In this document: positions 1-12,335 of the stretch, in pieces
Layout of the letters: every line of letters begins with the position of its first letter
Numbering within the stretch: position 1 is the first letter of the stretch
Assembly: GCA_964058805.1 (NCBI GenBank)
Contig: CAXKVV010000490.1
Span: 1-50,186 of the forward strand
Source: Schoenoplectus triqueter
Taxonomy: Eukaryota; Streptophyta; Magnoliopsida; Poales; Cyperaceae
Reading direction: 5' to 3'
DNA length: 50,186 nucleotides
Program-made: the position numbers and the translations under genes
The notes under the pieces: generated by a model
Database searches by the model: none
Seen by the model: the letters and a program-made list of their open reading frames with translations, nothing else
Told to the model about the DNA's origin: nothing

Positions 1-305
1 CCATTACAAAGCTTTAATACAGGTTAAACAGAAGTTCACATGTAATTTTTATATATAATTCCAATATTCCATATCAACTGGCCTCACTTAGTCACTCCTA
101 ATGTGGTATGCAAAGATGGACTTCTGCACCAAGTTTATTTATTATTATTTTTTTTTTGCTCAATAGATTGTCAAATACTGTTATTTTAGTATAATAGTAA
201 TTAAGCTAAAAGACAAATAATTCTGCTCTATAGTGCTTTGAGCTTAATTAGTTAAGCTGTACATTTGCCTTCCGGGTAATTTTTTTAATTGCTTGGAAAT
301 TACAG

Positions 306-2474
306 TGGATTGATACTGCTAAAGATGCTGTCAGAGTATGTTGATATTAGTAAATGTTTGCCAACACTGTCATCAGAGGTGGTCCATCGTGTTGTAGAAA
401 TACTGAAACTTTTCAACACCCGCACCTGTCAGCTTGTCCTTGGAGCAGGTGCAATGCAGGTATTATCAGCTTGACTTGTATTTTCTGGATTTGCACAGGT
501 GTTATCCTCTTTGCAAGTTCTTAGTTGTTTTTTTTTGAAGTAGTAAGTTCTTAGTTGTTTATTCGAGGTTTGGAAAGTTATTACAACAACAACAACAAAG
601 CCTTTAATCCCAAATAAATTGGAATAGGCTAGAAATGAAGTCCAATCTGAATTTTGCATCCGGAAAGAAGAAAACAAGTAATAGTATGAGTTCCCAACTT
701 CAATGAGTGGTTCAAAGCATATTCTGCAGAATAAATTATTAACCTTTTTTTCAGGTGTCTGGTCTAAAATCAATAACCTCTAAGCACTTGGCCCTTGCAA
801 GTCAGATTATTAGTTTTATATTCGCCATAATTCCAGGTATGATGCCTGGTTTTGACATAAGTATACCTTTATTTGTTTCTCCTACCTTGATGTATAATTT
901 TATTCTGCGCTTATATAGATATCAGAGGAGTTCTTTTCCTGAAAATTCCTGAAGCTCGCAAATCACTTTTGATCTCAGAATTTGATAGAGTTGCTCAGGT
1001 ATGTTTTACGTAAAAGATCAAATATTGTTAAAATTAGTGTTGAAAAATATCTATGATGAGCTGCCTAATTTCATTTGAAGTCAGCTCAATAACTTTTTTT
1101 TTTGGAAAATAGTAGTCATATCACATTCTTTAGATGCCGAGTGAAGAAAATCATTTACATTAAAAAGGGTTGCTGTTGTGTCTTATATGCTTAGTTTAGT
1201 AATTTTTTCCTTGTAATTGTTGAAGTTAAGAATTTATTATGACAATGTTCTGCAGGACTACAAAATTCACAGGGATGAAATTCACACAAAACTTGTTCAA
1301 ATAATGAGAGAGAGATTACTTGTAAACTTACGCAAATTGCCTCAAATTGTTGAGGATTGGAATAAGGAGGATTCTGATTCACAACCCAGTGCATTTGCAA
1401 AATCAGTCACCAAGGTACTGATTTCACTGATGCTCTATTTTTTTGTTGTATGACTTTTGCAAAATTGTATGATATTTGCAACTAAATTTAATGAGCTTTA
1501 TTGGAATATCAAATGACACTCAAATTGCATGAAATTTGAAACACAATAATCTATTAGTTCAAAAATATGTTTGTAAACGTTTTTCTGTTTTTAAGATTTT
1601 TTTCTTGAATTTATTTGAAAATCCCTTGTCAAGGTTGCAATGAGATAGTTGTCAAGGGATCCCCACCCTAAATACTATATTCTTTTTCAAGAAACTTACT
1701 AGTGTTTTCCATCTGAATAAAGTATGCGATGTTATTGACTTGCAGGAAGTTTCTTTTCTCCAACGCATTCTATCTCAAATTCTGCTTGAGTCTGATGTTC
1801 AAGCAATTTTCAGGTACAATTTCGTAAAAACACATCTGCCAATCTTATATAGTATTTTGCTAGTATAGGAAAATACTAACTTTCTGTATTTGCAAATTCA
1901 TTTATTACCTTTTCTTGAAGGCAAGTGGTACAAATTTTCCATACAAATATAACTGATGCATTTTCTAAGCTGGAGCTGAGGACCCCTCAAGCCAACAACA
2001 GGTATGCTCCCAACCTATATAGTTGACACAGGTACAAATGGACTTGTATTTCTAGAGAAACAAGTCAGTTGACTAATGCCATCTCTGAAGTGTATGGATC
2101 AGGTAGATGTTGTTGAATGTTATAGTTTGATTGTAAGGGTAGTTAGGTAAATTTGTGAATAGATTAGTTATAGGGACTAAAGTGTAAAAGTGTAGTGTAT
2201 ATGTACTCAATTTACAGTTCAATGAAAAATAAAAAAGTTAATCAAACAAACAAACCTGAAATTCTTCAGATATTATTATATTTCTATTTATAGTAAACTT
2301 CTCTAATAATATGTTGTTGCTATAAATACACACAGGCTTTGTCGAGATGCTCAACATATTCTTGTGTGTATTCGGAAGCTTCCAGCTGAGAATTTCAGTG
2401 GTGATTCAGTGCCAAATTATGGTCTTCTAGATGAATTTTTGTCTGAAAAATTTGGTGCCAAGGTCGGGAAATGA
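306..2474 (+). CDS. VPS54: VPS54 (GARP complex subunit), C-terminal exons, 5' partial
   Basis: Seven exons join in one frame: 306-459, 755-836, 919-998, 1256-1414, 1746-1813, 1921-2001 and 2336-2474, all with AG acceptors and GT donors; the stop is TGA at 2472-2474. The joined protein (about 230 residues visible) reads as the VPS54 C-terminal domain: LLKMLSEYVDIS, EVVHRVVEILKLFNTRTCQ, LVLGAGAMQVSGLKSITSKH, IHRDEIHTKLVQIMRERL and DVQAIFRQVVQIFH, closely matching plant VPS54 as I remember it. VPS54 works with VPS51, VPS52 and VPS53 in the GARP complex, which tethers endosome-derived vesicles at the trans-Golgi network. The gene continues off the left edge; bases 1-305 are intron. Intron 1 (460-754) carries a reversed SINE tail. 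An alternative 3' splice past 2461 cannot be excluded, but the tail LDEFLSEKFGAK followed by a stop suits the family. A candidate poly(A) signal AATAAA lies at 2926-2931. Confidence 0.93.
578..690 (-). mobile_element. SINE 3' end (Au-like), in VPS54 intron
   Basis: Read on the minus strand, the segment contains TTTATTTGGGATTAAAGGC followed by (TTG)n, the hallmark 3' end of Au-type plant SINEs. The same tail recurs at about 9347-9415 (+) and 48361-48420 (-). Only the 3' part is clear here; the tRNA-related head was not found. It lies between VPS54 exons 306-459 and 755-836 and leaves both splice sites intact. Confidence 0.6.
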
Positions 2475-3877
2475 GAAGCCTTGGATATGTAATCAAATGT
2501 TTTGATGAAGAATTTTTTTTGTCTTGGACAAATTATATTAATCATGGAAAACAACTATTTGTGCTTCAACAATGCATGTTGTGCAGGTAATTATTTTCTC
2601 AGCTCTTTCATTTTATATGTATTGAAATATGCCATGATATTTGTTGTGTTATATCAATTTAATTATGACTGTTTTATTATATTGGGAAAATATGCAGGTA
2701 ACATGAATCAGCAAAGAAACAAAAGGTCACACCAGGTATTGCATAGGTAGTGAGGTACTTTTATTCCATTTTTTCTTCTGTGTTAGCTTTTCCTTAGGTC
2801 CCATTTTGTTGAGAATTGATGTCTCAGTGTTCAATGTTTAGTATATTTATAGATGAGGGTACTTTTGTAAAGTTTGTAATTGTTTTGAGCAATTGAAAGC
2901 TGTCAAATATCTCAGCAATAGGAAAAATAAAAGAATAGCGAGGCCATGTATATTTCGCGATATTTTTGCTGTGCGGAGCAATTTTCATTTGATTATGTTT
3001 TCATATATAGAAAACTTGGTATTGTCGCATTGTGCGGTTCTGCTACCTCCGTACTTAATAATAGTCAATCTTTAGTATGATGATAGTCCAAATATTGAGT
3101 TCAGGATGTATTATCGGTTTAAGTTAATCACAATTGGGTGAAAATGATAATTATGAATGTGTCTGTAGCCTGAATGAATTAGTCAATTAGAGCAAGTTAT
3201 GATTTCTAAACGACTGAAGCGAACAAAACTTCTATTAGAGTAGGAAAAATACATGCATGGATTACGGCTTCGGAGAAAACATATATTCGGTGGAGGGTAG
3301 ATCCATTTCAAAACGTAAAATGAAACCGGCATGCTTTAATGCTTTAGAGTAAACAGAAAATATGATACTGTCAATTATCAAATGTTATCAGTGTTTGCTC
3401 AATGCTATATCAAATGAAACCTTCTTTTCATTTGTAAGGATCCCGTTATTAATGTGAGTTGCTGTATATTGCAGCGATTCTTTTTGAGTAATATATATAT
3501 ACAAACACCTATTGATTTTAATCACCAATATTAACGCACCGAGAAATTCTTATTTCCTCTCAACTGAAATCGATCTGAATAAATATTAAAATATGTTTTT
3601 AGGTAACTTATTTATTCATTTTAATTTGAGGATCCTCTTATTAAAATACACAGTTAATGGAGCAAGTTGCTACTAGAATCACCTTTATGAACTTCAAAAC
3701 CCTTTTTATACTTCCAGCATCTAAAACCATCACTTACAATGTTCTACCTTCACTAGAGCCAAGATATTGGGGTCTAAATAAGTAGCAAAATAGACAAAAT
3801 TTTGCATCTTTTTCAATGTTATATTCTAACCAAGAGCTATACTGATCAAACTAATCTTTTTAAACCTTCTCTTGCAA
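2475..3877. other. VPS54 3' UTR and intergenic DNA
   Basis: AT-rich sequence after the VPS54 stop. The first ~450 bases are probably 3' UTR or downstream DNA with a candidate AATAAA at 2926-2931. I see no other gene, RNA or clear repeat in the rest. Confidence 0.4.
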
Positions 3878-4063
3878 CTAGAAAATAATTCTTCGAGAAA
3901 ACTTGTGATTTTTAGTTTGGCATGGATCATTTGCCAGATAAAATATGCGTATCTGATCTTGCTCATTTGAATTGTATTGAGATAGATGCAGTCTTAGTCC
4001 AGGGTCAGATGGAGGATCGTGTTCATTCGTATTAGCATTAGCTATTTCATAGAAATGCTTCAA
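3878..4063 (-). pseudogene. hAT-type transposase relic (TTF zinc-finger region)
   Basis: A 61-codon minus-strand reading contains SDPGLRLHLSQYNSNEQDQI, then RIFYLANDPCQ and NHKFSRR. This follows the pattern of the N-terminal TTF-type zinc-finger region of plant hAT-like transposases (DPGxR, a short aromatic stretch, N-x2-D-x2-R, GPCQ, HxFP) as I remember it. Departures are ND for the usual RG before PCQ and S for P in HxFP. It stops right after this region, and no catalytic or dimerisation domain was seen nearby. I read it as a short domesticated-looking but probably dead transposon fragment. The match is to a family pattern held in memory, so confidence is moderate. Confidence 0.5.
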
Positions 4064-4769
4064 ACTTGAGCTAGGCTCACTTTGTTTTGTCTGTTCATTT
4101 TTGTTGTGAAGAAAGATTAATCATCAGTTTTGATGCTTTCTTAAAACATAGCTCCATGGGTGCTCGTGCTTGTAAATTAAAGAAAGTGAATAATCTCAAT
4201 ACATCATGTTTAAAGAAAGTAAAGGAAAATAAAAACTCCATTAATGTCATTGTTTTTCAATTTCCAAGATAGGTGCTGCTTGGGAAAATAAAATATACAA
4301 TTTTTTTTTCATTTAGACATAAAATCAAACACTTGTGATGCGTTCTAATGATTATGAAATAGATATTAGCATCTGTCCAATACCTCTTGCCTAGTTCTAT
4401 TTGCCTTTCTAAAATCCTGACCGTAGTCAATTGTTGAATCTCTTCTTTCCGGAGAACATATTAGTATTACACTCAGTAAAACTATGAAAAAAAAAATCTA
4501 ATATGCAAGTTTGTCAAAGCGAAAAAAAAAGAGGGAAAGACTTTGATTTTATGCCCACCTAATAGATATTGAAATTAAATCATTGAGAACAAGGTAAATT
4601 GAATTGTGTTATCAGTTGTGACATAATCCAAAGCAGGAGCAGTTAGTGGTTTGGTACATTGCACAAAGATAGAAAATGCAAATTTGACGAACGATGAGTG
4701 TGGAGGGCAAGATAGTGAATGCAAGTAAACGACCCGAGGTAGGTAAGTTTGTGTTCGGTTCATTAATTT

Positions 4770-5175
4770 AACGAGTCGAGTCGAGTCGAGCTGTTTTATT
4801 AATTACTTCCGAATCAAAAATTTTAACTTAAAATCAATTTGTTAAGCTAACCAAGCTGGCTCATTAAGACTCGTTAATGTTAGTTTAATAGTTAATAATA
4901 TATTTTATAATTTGAATATTAAAATTATTAAAATAACTAATGATAAAATATTTCACACAATTTGATATAATAAGTTAAGTACGGATTATATTATAAATTA
5001 TTTATTATACTAAAAATTCATAATAAAAATATATAAATAATAAAGATTAATAGTTTAACGAGTCAAATGAGCCTAACGAGCGGAGCCGGTCTAAGCTCAA
5101 GTACGACTGATTAACTTAATGAAATTAACAAATCGACTCATTAAGAACTCAATCCTTTAACAAATCAGCCGATTC
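4770..5175. repeat. GAGTC/GACTC-rich dispersed repeat
   Basis: An AT-rich stretch is bounded by GC-richer ends with repeated GAGTC and CTCATTAA-type motifs (for example AACGAGTCGAGTCGAG near 4771 and repeated AACGAG/GACTCATTAAG motifs near 5053-5145). A short related piece appears near 10835-10890. The two ends are partly inverted relative to each other, as in a decayed foldback element. No coding sequence was seen, and the exact limits are uncertain. Confidence 0.35.
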
Positions 5176-5905
5176 CGAGACGTTTTTTTTGCCAGCTGTA
5201 AATGGCCAGCAAATTTTGAGAAAAAAAAAGCAATAAAACTATACACTCGAAATTATTTATATTAAGAGGGTAGGGCAATTACAGCCCATTGAAAAGCCCA
5301 GCATTGCGAAATCGCTGATTATGATTTATAATTTATCTTTCTTTTTTCTTCTTTTTGTTTGTTTCGATAAAGATATCATTTGATTATCTTTCTATTGATA
5401 CTTTTTCGATTGAGATGTATTGACACGAATTATGTTCATGAATTAACGAAAATATGAGAAAAATCTACTACCCGCTGTCATTTGACAGTCCTCTTTTTGT
5501 GCATATGGCATAGCCACGTTTTCTCGAAGAAACATGTATTAATCCGAAACATGATTGTAATTGTGAAACTACAATAGTACCCGAACGCTTAGAGTCAGCT
5601 AAACCACTGTACCTCTGCCCCCAGTTTACACTTCTCAGAGGAGCCATTTGAAGAAAGACGTGCCTGTTCCGCAACCACCGCTCTCAATAAACAATTACTA
5701 ATGCTTTTAATGAAAAAGAGTTGATGGTTTTGGTGAAGATGAGGAACAAAGAGAGAAGTCAAAGATTTGGGAATCATATCTTACCCCCTTGCGCTTCCAC
5801 GTCAGCTATTACCTTGTCAGAGAGTTAGTACCCCTTTCGAACTGAAGTATAATACTGTACGAAGACTCGCAAAAAAGAAAAAAAAAAAGGAAGAAAAGTA
5901 GAGCC

Positions 5906-8899
5906 ATGGTATTAGCACTTCAATCTTCTATGCTTCCATTAAAATTACAGCTACCATTAGCGCCACAAGGGAACCGCCAAGCTCGCCGCGCTTGTTTTCC
6001 TTCAATTATCGCCTCCTCTACGAAAGACAATTCTTCTTATTTGCAGAGACGGTTTCAGGTTGTTACTTCCAAAGCGCTCCAGCTCGCACTTTCCAGCGCT
6101 CTCGCTCTTGGGATATCTCTTTCTGGTATATTCCTCATTTCTTGGCTGCTACAGTTGGAGAATATAGTTCTTTTTCCAGGTGGAAATGTAATTCCTAGAA
6201 AATTGTAGGTGCTCAGTTGGTGGAGGCCAAGGTAGGAGTAAATAAACCCGAACTACTCCCAAAGGAATTCACCACAGTGATTGATGTTGCTGGATTTCTC
6301 TCTGCTGGTCAGGTAAAAAAAACAATCCTTGTGCTAAATATTGAATTACCGATTCGGTAGTCATTTCATATGTTCCCCTGCCTAAGATATAATGTGTTTA
6401 CCCTGCAAATAAAATAAGTATTCTATTTTCAGCTCCGAGTCAGGAAGAAAAAGAAAGAGAAGGGAGGAAGGGAAATGACAAGGATGAGTTTGTTGCCCCC
6501 CAATTGAGAGGGAAAAATTCTTGAAAAAAAAATATATTCTATGAATAGAAAGATTTTCTACAACGTACAATTATCTTTATGTTTTCTATGGTTGTGCATG
6601 GTATTTCTCATTTGAAGGGGTATATATGATATTTGGCAACATCTAATGGTAGTAATTTGTGGAACGAACCGCTTTAAAATTGTTAATATCTTTGCATTCT
6701 AATTAATCTGTCATGGTGATTATTGCTTTTTTTGTCCTAGGAAAAGCGCCTCTCACAAGCGATAGAAGATCTAGAAAAGGAAACTGGATATAAATTGAGA
6801 ATCCTTGCACAAAATTATCCTGATACACCAGGTTTTTCTTCTAAATTTTTCTGAAAGTTCTTAGCTCTCCTTGATTCACTTGGTGATTTAGTTGATTTTT
6901 TTGTGTTATTTTCAGGATTAGCAATTAAAGACTTCTGGCAAGTAGATGACAGAACTATAGTCTTTGTGGTTGATCCAACTTTTGGTAAGAACAATGGAAA
7001 ATAATACTAAGCTAGCAAAACTTTACATCTTTTAGTGTCCTAAGATTTATAGCAACCAGGACGCACCCATATGTACTGATAGGAATCAGACCCAATGTCA
7101 GTTCTGTAATGGCTAAGATCTCTTTCATGACATGAGCATTTTTTCATTTGTTTTGTTTATTTACAACTTGTGTTTTAGTTGAAGAAATTGTTCAAATTAT
7201 TCATTCTCAAGTCATAAGCAGACAATTAAAATCACTTAATGTATTTCACTTTCACATATCAAAATCTTGTAGGATGCTGAATTTTTTTATCTTATAATTT
7301 GTTTACTATTTTTCAGATTTCTGAAAGATTATCCAACATAATAAGAAAATAAAAATGTTTGCACATGAGATAAGATGATCTTTCAAAATTTTCAAAAATA
7401 CTATAAATTCTAAAAATAGAAAAATTTGGTCCCTGGCTATAAGATAGCATATTGAGCAACTTGGATCAACCATTGTAACACGAGAAACATAATTTAAGCC
7501 GTTTGTATTTCGGCCAGAAGACCCAGTAATTTTCTTTGTTTCAATTACATTTAGCACCAGCATGTTCCTGCACGGCAGGTAGAGTACTAGGTGCATTGTT
7601 CTGTTCAGCTTCTTTTCAGGACTATGCATTAGCCTGATTTTTGGTGTATCTCTGGAGTCTAGAGGGTAAAACTTATATCAATATTAACATGATGGTGATT
7701 ATGTTTAAATTATTTCTAATGTTGTTATTGTGTAGGGAACATAATAAACTTTAATGTGGGCTCATTGGTTGATCTGGAAGTACCCAGAAATTTCTGGAGT
7801 CGTGTGGCTGGAAAATATGGAAACATGTTTTATTGGAAAGAAAAGGTGAGTTTTCATACGTGGAACTGTACAATTTGTATATTTTGCTTTATTAGGTACT
7901 ATTTACCCTTCTGTTTAGTATACTTGCAAAGTAGCTCATGCTATGTCCTCATCCTTTTCATTCCTGTTTTAACAAAAACACTCTAGAATAAGTCAAGGGT
8001 TACTAGAAACCACAATTAAAATAGTTATTAATTACCTTTACAGGTCCCAAATTCAAGGGCCTACAATGACAAACAAACAGATTCTGAAAATTAGTGGTGT
8101 GTTTGGATCGTGCCAAGAAAAGTATAATAATAAAGGAATTAAGAATAGTAAATGAGGATAGTGAAACAATAGTAATTTTTAGGTTAGCATGAGGATAGTA
8201 AAATGTGATGTTATTCTGAATGGTAGAAATGTTATTTTGATTGTATGTTTGGAATAGTAATTGAGAGTTGAGAAAATAATAACTATTTATCTCCCTTTCG
8301 GAACAGAAAAATAGTAACTTTTTTCACTGTTTTGGAAACAACATATTTGCATTTTGGATATACCACTGCTGCTACTATTATGAGAATAGCAGCTATTTTG
8401 TTGTTCCTGAGCCATCCAGACATATTAGTACAACAAAATAGCTGCTATTCTCATAATAGTAGCAGCAGTGGTATATCAACAATTAGAGGAATTGAGCATT
8501 TCAGATGACTAATGTGATAATGTTGAAGGTCCCCATGGGTTATACCATATAAGACTGGTACACTGAGACTATAAGGGATGTCTTCATTTCAGGATTGGGG
8601 TCTGCTTATTACCAAAATTAGATGCACATTGAAATGAAATAAAAATCCCAACTGCCCGTTTTTCCTCTCTTTCCGTCATTTATGGATATGCATAGTGATG
8701 TGCCAATGGTAGATGATATGAGTTGCTGTTGCAACTTACAGTGTTTCGAAGTCTATATGAGATTCAAAGGTTTCATGGTAACAAATCTGATTACATTTCT
8801 CAACAGGGAGAGGATGCATCCGTTGAAGCTGCAGTTGATGCTATATCTCGTTGTTTGCGAGAACCAGAGGGGCCCAATAGTTGTACTGAATTCATTTAG
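5906..8899 (+). CDS. Thylakoid-lumen 15.0 kDa protein (TPM domain), chloroplastic
   Basis: Six exons join in one frame: 5906-6125, 6209-6312, 6741-6831, 6916-6984, 7736-7845 and 8807-8899, giving 228 residues; all introns are GT-AG. The product closely matches Arabidopsis At5g52970 (thylakoid lumenal 15.0 kDa protein 2) as I remember it. Residues 1-50 are a Ser/Arg-rich plastid transit region. A QRRF twin-arginine at about 47-50 and a hydrophobic stretch to about 74 precede VEA-K, a likely lumenal cleavage site, so Tat import is plausible. The TPM domain follows, with VIDVAGFLSAGQEKRLSQAI, LRILAQNYPDTPGLAIKDFW and TIVFVVDP. Two cysteines near the C-terminus (SRCLREPEGPNSC) could form a disulfide. 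Its role is unproven; TPM proteins are linked to photosystem repair. The intron-1 acceptor was set at 6208 because only that site keeps the frame. AATAAA at 9010-9015 may be the poly(A) signal, and CCACGTCAGC at 5797-5806 is an upstream ACGT element. Confidence 0.93.
8096..8423. mobile_element. MITE in last intron of the lumen-protein gene
   Basis: The segment begins GGTGTGTTTGGATCG, and its end, read in reverse, is ATGTCTGGATGG, an imperfect terminal inverted repeat of the GTGTTTGGAT type common in plant MITEs. Both sides carry ATTAGT (8090-8095 and 8424-8429), a possible target duplication. No coding capacity. It lies wholly within the intron 7846-8806. Confidence 0.5.
8357..8477 (+). repeat. 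Perfect 48-bp inverted repeat (25-nt loop) in intron
   Basis: Bases 8357-8404 and 8430-8477 are exact reverse complements over all 48 positions, with a 25-nt spacer at 8405-8429. The hairpin lies inside the last intron of the lumen-protein gene, so the pre-mRNA should contain it. The left arm is the inner right end of the MITE, and the right arm starts one base past its putative target duplication. Confidence 0.9.
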
Positions 8900-9119
8900 T
8901 GATATAGTCCTCCGAACAAAATAGTTCTTTGTAGAGTTTCTTGACTTCACTAGTTCTTTTGTGACTTGTACCACATGAGCGAAGTGTTTTGATGTTTTGG
9001 TAAAGAACAAATAAATCTTTGATATGAAATGCCAACCTCCGGTATCCTTGCAATGTTAATTTCATTTTTCAGCATAATGCACCGCTCTAGTTCCACGTAT
9101 CGTGACAGATCTTTATTAA

Positions 9120-9415
9120 TGAGAAAAAAATAAATCACAAAAAATAGATTTTATAATAAAGTTTTATTGTACTATTATTATTATTGTTATTATTGCTATT
9201 ACTATTAGTATATTATCATCATTATCATATTTATTTATTTATTTTATTATTATTATTATTATTTTATTTATTTATTTATTTTCTTTTCTTTCATCATATT
9301 CATCATTATTACTGATATTTGAGATTTTTGATCTTATGCTTTCCGATTGGATTTCATTTCTAGCCTATCTAGTTTATTTGGGATTAAAGACTTTGTTGTT
9401 GTTGTTATTGTTGAT
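9120..9415 (+). mobile_element. SINE-like element with (TTG)n tail
   Basis: The 3' part reads TTCATTTCTAGCCTATCTAG, then TTTATTTGGGATTAAAG and (TTG)n, an Au-SINE-type end. The upstream ~100 bases, including ATTCATCATTATTACTGAT and a (TTA)n/(TTTA)n tract, are shared with the reversed copy at 48361-48540, so these two belong to one subfamily. The 5' limit is approximate. Confidence 0.6.
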
Positions 9416-9960
9416 TTCAACTCAATTTTATTAAATAATATATTGAGGGTCATACAATGTAACAATGATAACATCGCTATATTGTTACTACAAATAAGAG
9501 ATACTAATAGGAAAGAATATTTTAGGCTATATTACTTGAATGAAAATAGTGGTGATAGCTAGAACCTTCATCTTTTCTACGGTACAAAAGAGGAAACAAA
9601 TAAGCCCTTAGACAATATGCTTTTGAGTCCCGACTCCAGAGTTAGAAAGAAGGAAAAGAATGAGAAGGAAGAAGGAAGAAGATGAGAAAAAATGAATAGT
9701 TAAAGTTTATAATTCTAAAATCGGAGGTAAAAGATTTTAAGAAGATTGAATAGAAAAAACTTTCGTTAACCTCGTTGCACTTTTTTTTATCCTTTCGTTA
9801 TAAAATTTGAGAGAGAGAATATATCTACTTTCTGTTTCTCTTTCCTCCGTTCACTCTCTTTGATTTAGTTCGGGAGCACAACCTTAATGTAAATTTAGTT
9901 GATCCTTCTTACAACTTGGCTTTTCTTAGTCAAATATTAACTCCCTTGATGTTTTTTTTA
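9416..9960. other. Intergenic, no gene seen
   Basis: AT-rich sequence with purine-rich AAGAAGGAAGAAG tracts near 9650-9690. I see no gene, RNA or clear repeat. Confidence 0.3.
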
Positions 9961-10432
9961 GAGTTGAACTACAGTGCTACATATAACGTAAATGACTCAT
10001 GTATTATATATCATTTCTTTACTTTTAAAGATCATTTACATATAGCGTAAATGACTCATGTATTATATATCATTTCTTTACTTTCAAAATTCAAATGATC
10101 GATTCAACTACTCAAAATGTCTTCTATATGAAAATAAAGTTGTAGACAAAATTATATATATATTTTTATATTATCTTTAACTATTTTTTTAAATAGCTAA
10201 AAATCATTTAATTTAATTATTATAAGTCATTCATAAGAAATGATTTTTTAGCTATCTAAAAAAGTAAAAAAAAAAATCTAAAAAAGTAAACTTAGTTTAT
10301 AACTAGATTCTCATATGAAATTTATTTTGAGCGGTTGGATCAACAATTTTAACTTTAAAAATGAAGAAATAATCCGTAGCACACGTATCATTCATGCTAT
10401 GTGAAAACTGAAACCACCGTTTGATTCTATCT
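9961..10432. mobile_element. MULE-type MITE, member 1
   Basis: Its two halves are diverged inverted copies. The left half around 10066-10180 (ATTTCTTTACTTTCAAAATT, GATCGATTCAACTACTCAAA) answers to the right half around 10300-10375 read in reverse (AAATTGTTGATCCAACCGCT). The core matches the members at 17789-18174, 19545-19978 and 26480-26868. The left end holds a tandem duplication of about 56 bases (9981-10084). The outer ends are blurred and no clean target duplication was found. Confidence 0.55.
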
Positions 10433-10904
10433 TTAGTTAAATATGTCTTAAATATTTTGATTTTTTTTCCATTGATTCACTATCTAAGAGCTTTAAGTTC
10501 AATTTTAGTGTCCACGTAAGAATTGATACTTCACTATTTTTAATTTTTAAATTAGAAAGTATGCTAATTTAAATTTGAAAAGTCTCTAGTCAGTACTGAT
10601 ATTAAATCAAAGTAAAAAGAAGAATAAAACTTGCCAGAAAATTTTGACATCTGAGATAAAGAGGTCAAATTTTTTCAACACCCGAGATAAAAGAGGTATC
10701 TGAATATGGAAACACATTCTCTGGCCTCTGCCGACTGCCTTTCTTGATTATGGTAGCTGATGCTACGTGGCATTGAGAGTAGCTCATTTAATAATAAATT
10801 CTCTTTAAGCAAATCAATCTCAAACTAACATTTTTAACTCATTAAGTTAACAAGTCGATTTCAAACTATGGCTCAGCTTGATTCGGCACATTTACTAGGA
10901 GCGT

Positions 10905-11480
10905 AAATGGATTGGATGTGGACGGATAATGATTTTACCGTATCAACATTCGTTATAATTTTTCGGACACGATTCAGATACGAATCAAATATTGGATGAA
11001 TATCCAGATATGGACCGGATATCAGATGAATATAAATATAAATATGGATTTATTTTGAATATTAAATAAAAATATTATATCTATCATTGGAAATAATTAT
11101 ATACTTTTTGATAAAATCATGAATTATAAAGATTAAATATTAATTATTATTATATTAGTAGTTCAAATATATTAATGAATTATAAAAAAAAATGATACAT
11201 TAACACAATTTAGATATAAAATAAATTAGATTTATAATACACGCTAAAATTCTAATTAAAAATTATATAATAGAAATGTTACGGATAGTATTCGAATAAA
11301 ATCAGATCGGACACATTCGAATAATGTTGGATATTGATGAATAATAACTAATCGGTCGGATAGAGGTGACTAATAGCCAAATCGTATCCTTATCTGTAAA
11401 TTTTTTCGGATATGAATAACAATATAGATATCTACAGATATAAATACGAATCAAATAATTTTCATTATTTTTCATATGAG
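10905..11480. repeat. GGAT/ATCC-rich dispersed repeat
   Basis: A non-coding stretch with recurrent GGATATGAATAT / ATCGGA-type motifs at both ends (10915-11060 and 11285-11440) around a very AT-rich centre. It resembles the stretch at 24955-25385 in design. The class is unknown. Confidence 0.35.
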
Positions 11481-11581
11481 ATCATAAATAAAATTAGATA
11501 TTATTCAATCCGTTAACACACTACATTTACACCCTAAAGCTAAAAACTTATGAGTTATGACTGAAAGAAAGTCAGAAATAA

Positions 11582-12335
11582 TCACTGTTATTAAAACCGG
11601 ACCAGACCGTCCGGTTGGATCGAAAAACAAATCGGACCCGGTGGTATTTTCGGTTTGGTTCAATAGTAGGACCGTATCTGTTGAAGAACCGATAAAACCC
11701 GGTTTAATTGGCCGGTTATTTTGATCAAATCGGAAATCCAACCATTAAAAAGAACCGGTTTAAATCAATTCTCACATTTCACGATTTAATGATTTTATTT
11801 TTCTAGAAAAGTGTGTTGTTGCAGTCGAGAGAGAATGAGTTGGCAGCTAAACTTTTGTATATAAGACCTTATACTTTAGAATAATATGAAAAGCTTGCTA
11901 ATATATATTAGTCATCTATGATTTTTTTTAAATAACAATCGTGTCTTATTATTTAATTATTTTATATATATTTTTTGGAGCAAACTATTTCTGATCATGA
12001 GCATACATTTTTTTTATAAATTATATACTAATAATTATAAAATAGATACATCCGAGAAAACTTATCATTTTGTAAAAATATTTAACATCCATTTTGTTAA
12101 AATGTTCTTGTCATCTATTAATATATTACCCAATAAATATAGTTACGTAGGCATATTTTCCACAAATATAATGTGAGTATTTAATAAATTTATGGTTATC
12201 TTCATGTGAAATAAATATATAAATATTTATGGTTATCTTCATGCGATTAACCTCGTTGACCCAGCGATCCGACCGATAAACCATTAATCCGAAGCATTAC
12301 CGGTTTGATCTCGGATCTGATTATGATAACATTGA
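11582..12335. mobile_element. Non-coding foldback element with CGG/CCG-rich ends
   Basis: The left end TCACTGTTATTAAAACCGG answers to the right end read in reverse, TCAATGTTATCATAATCAG. Both flanks carry AAATAA (11576-11581 and 12336-12341). The subterminal parts are rich in CCGGT/ACCGG motifs and the centre is AT-rich. No transposase reading frame was seen, so it is a likely non-autonomous DNA transposon of about 750 bp. Confidence 0.55.
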
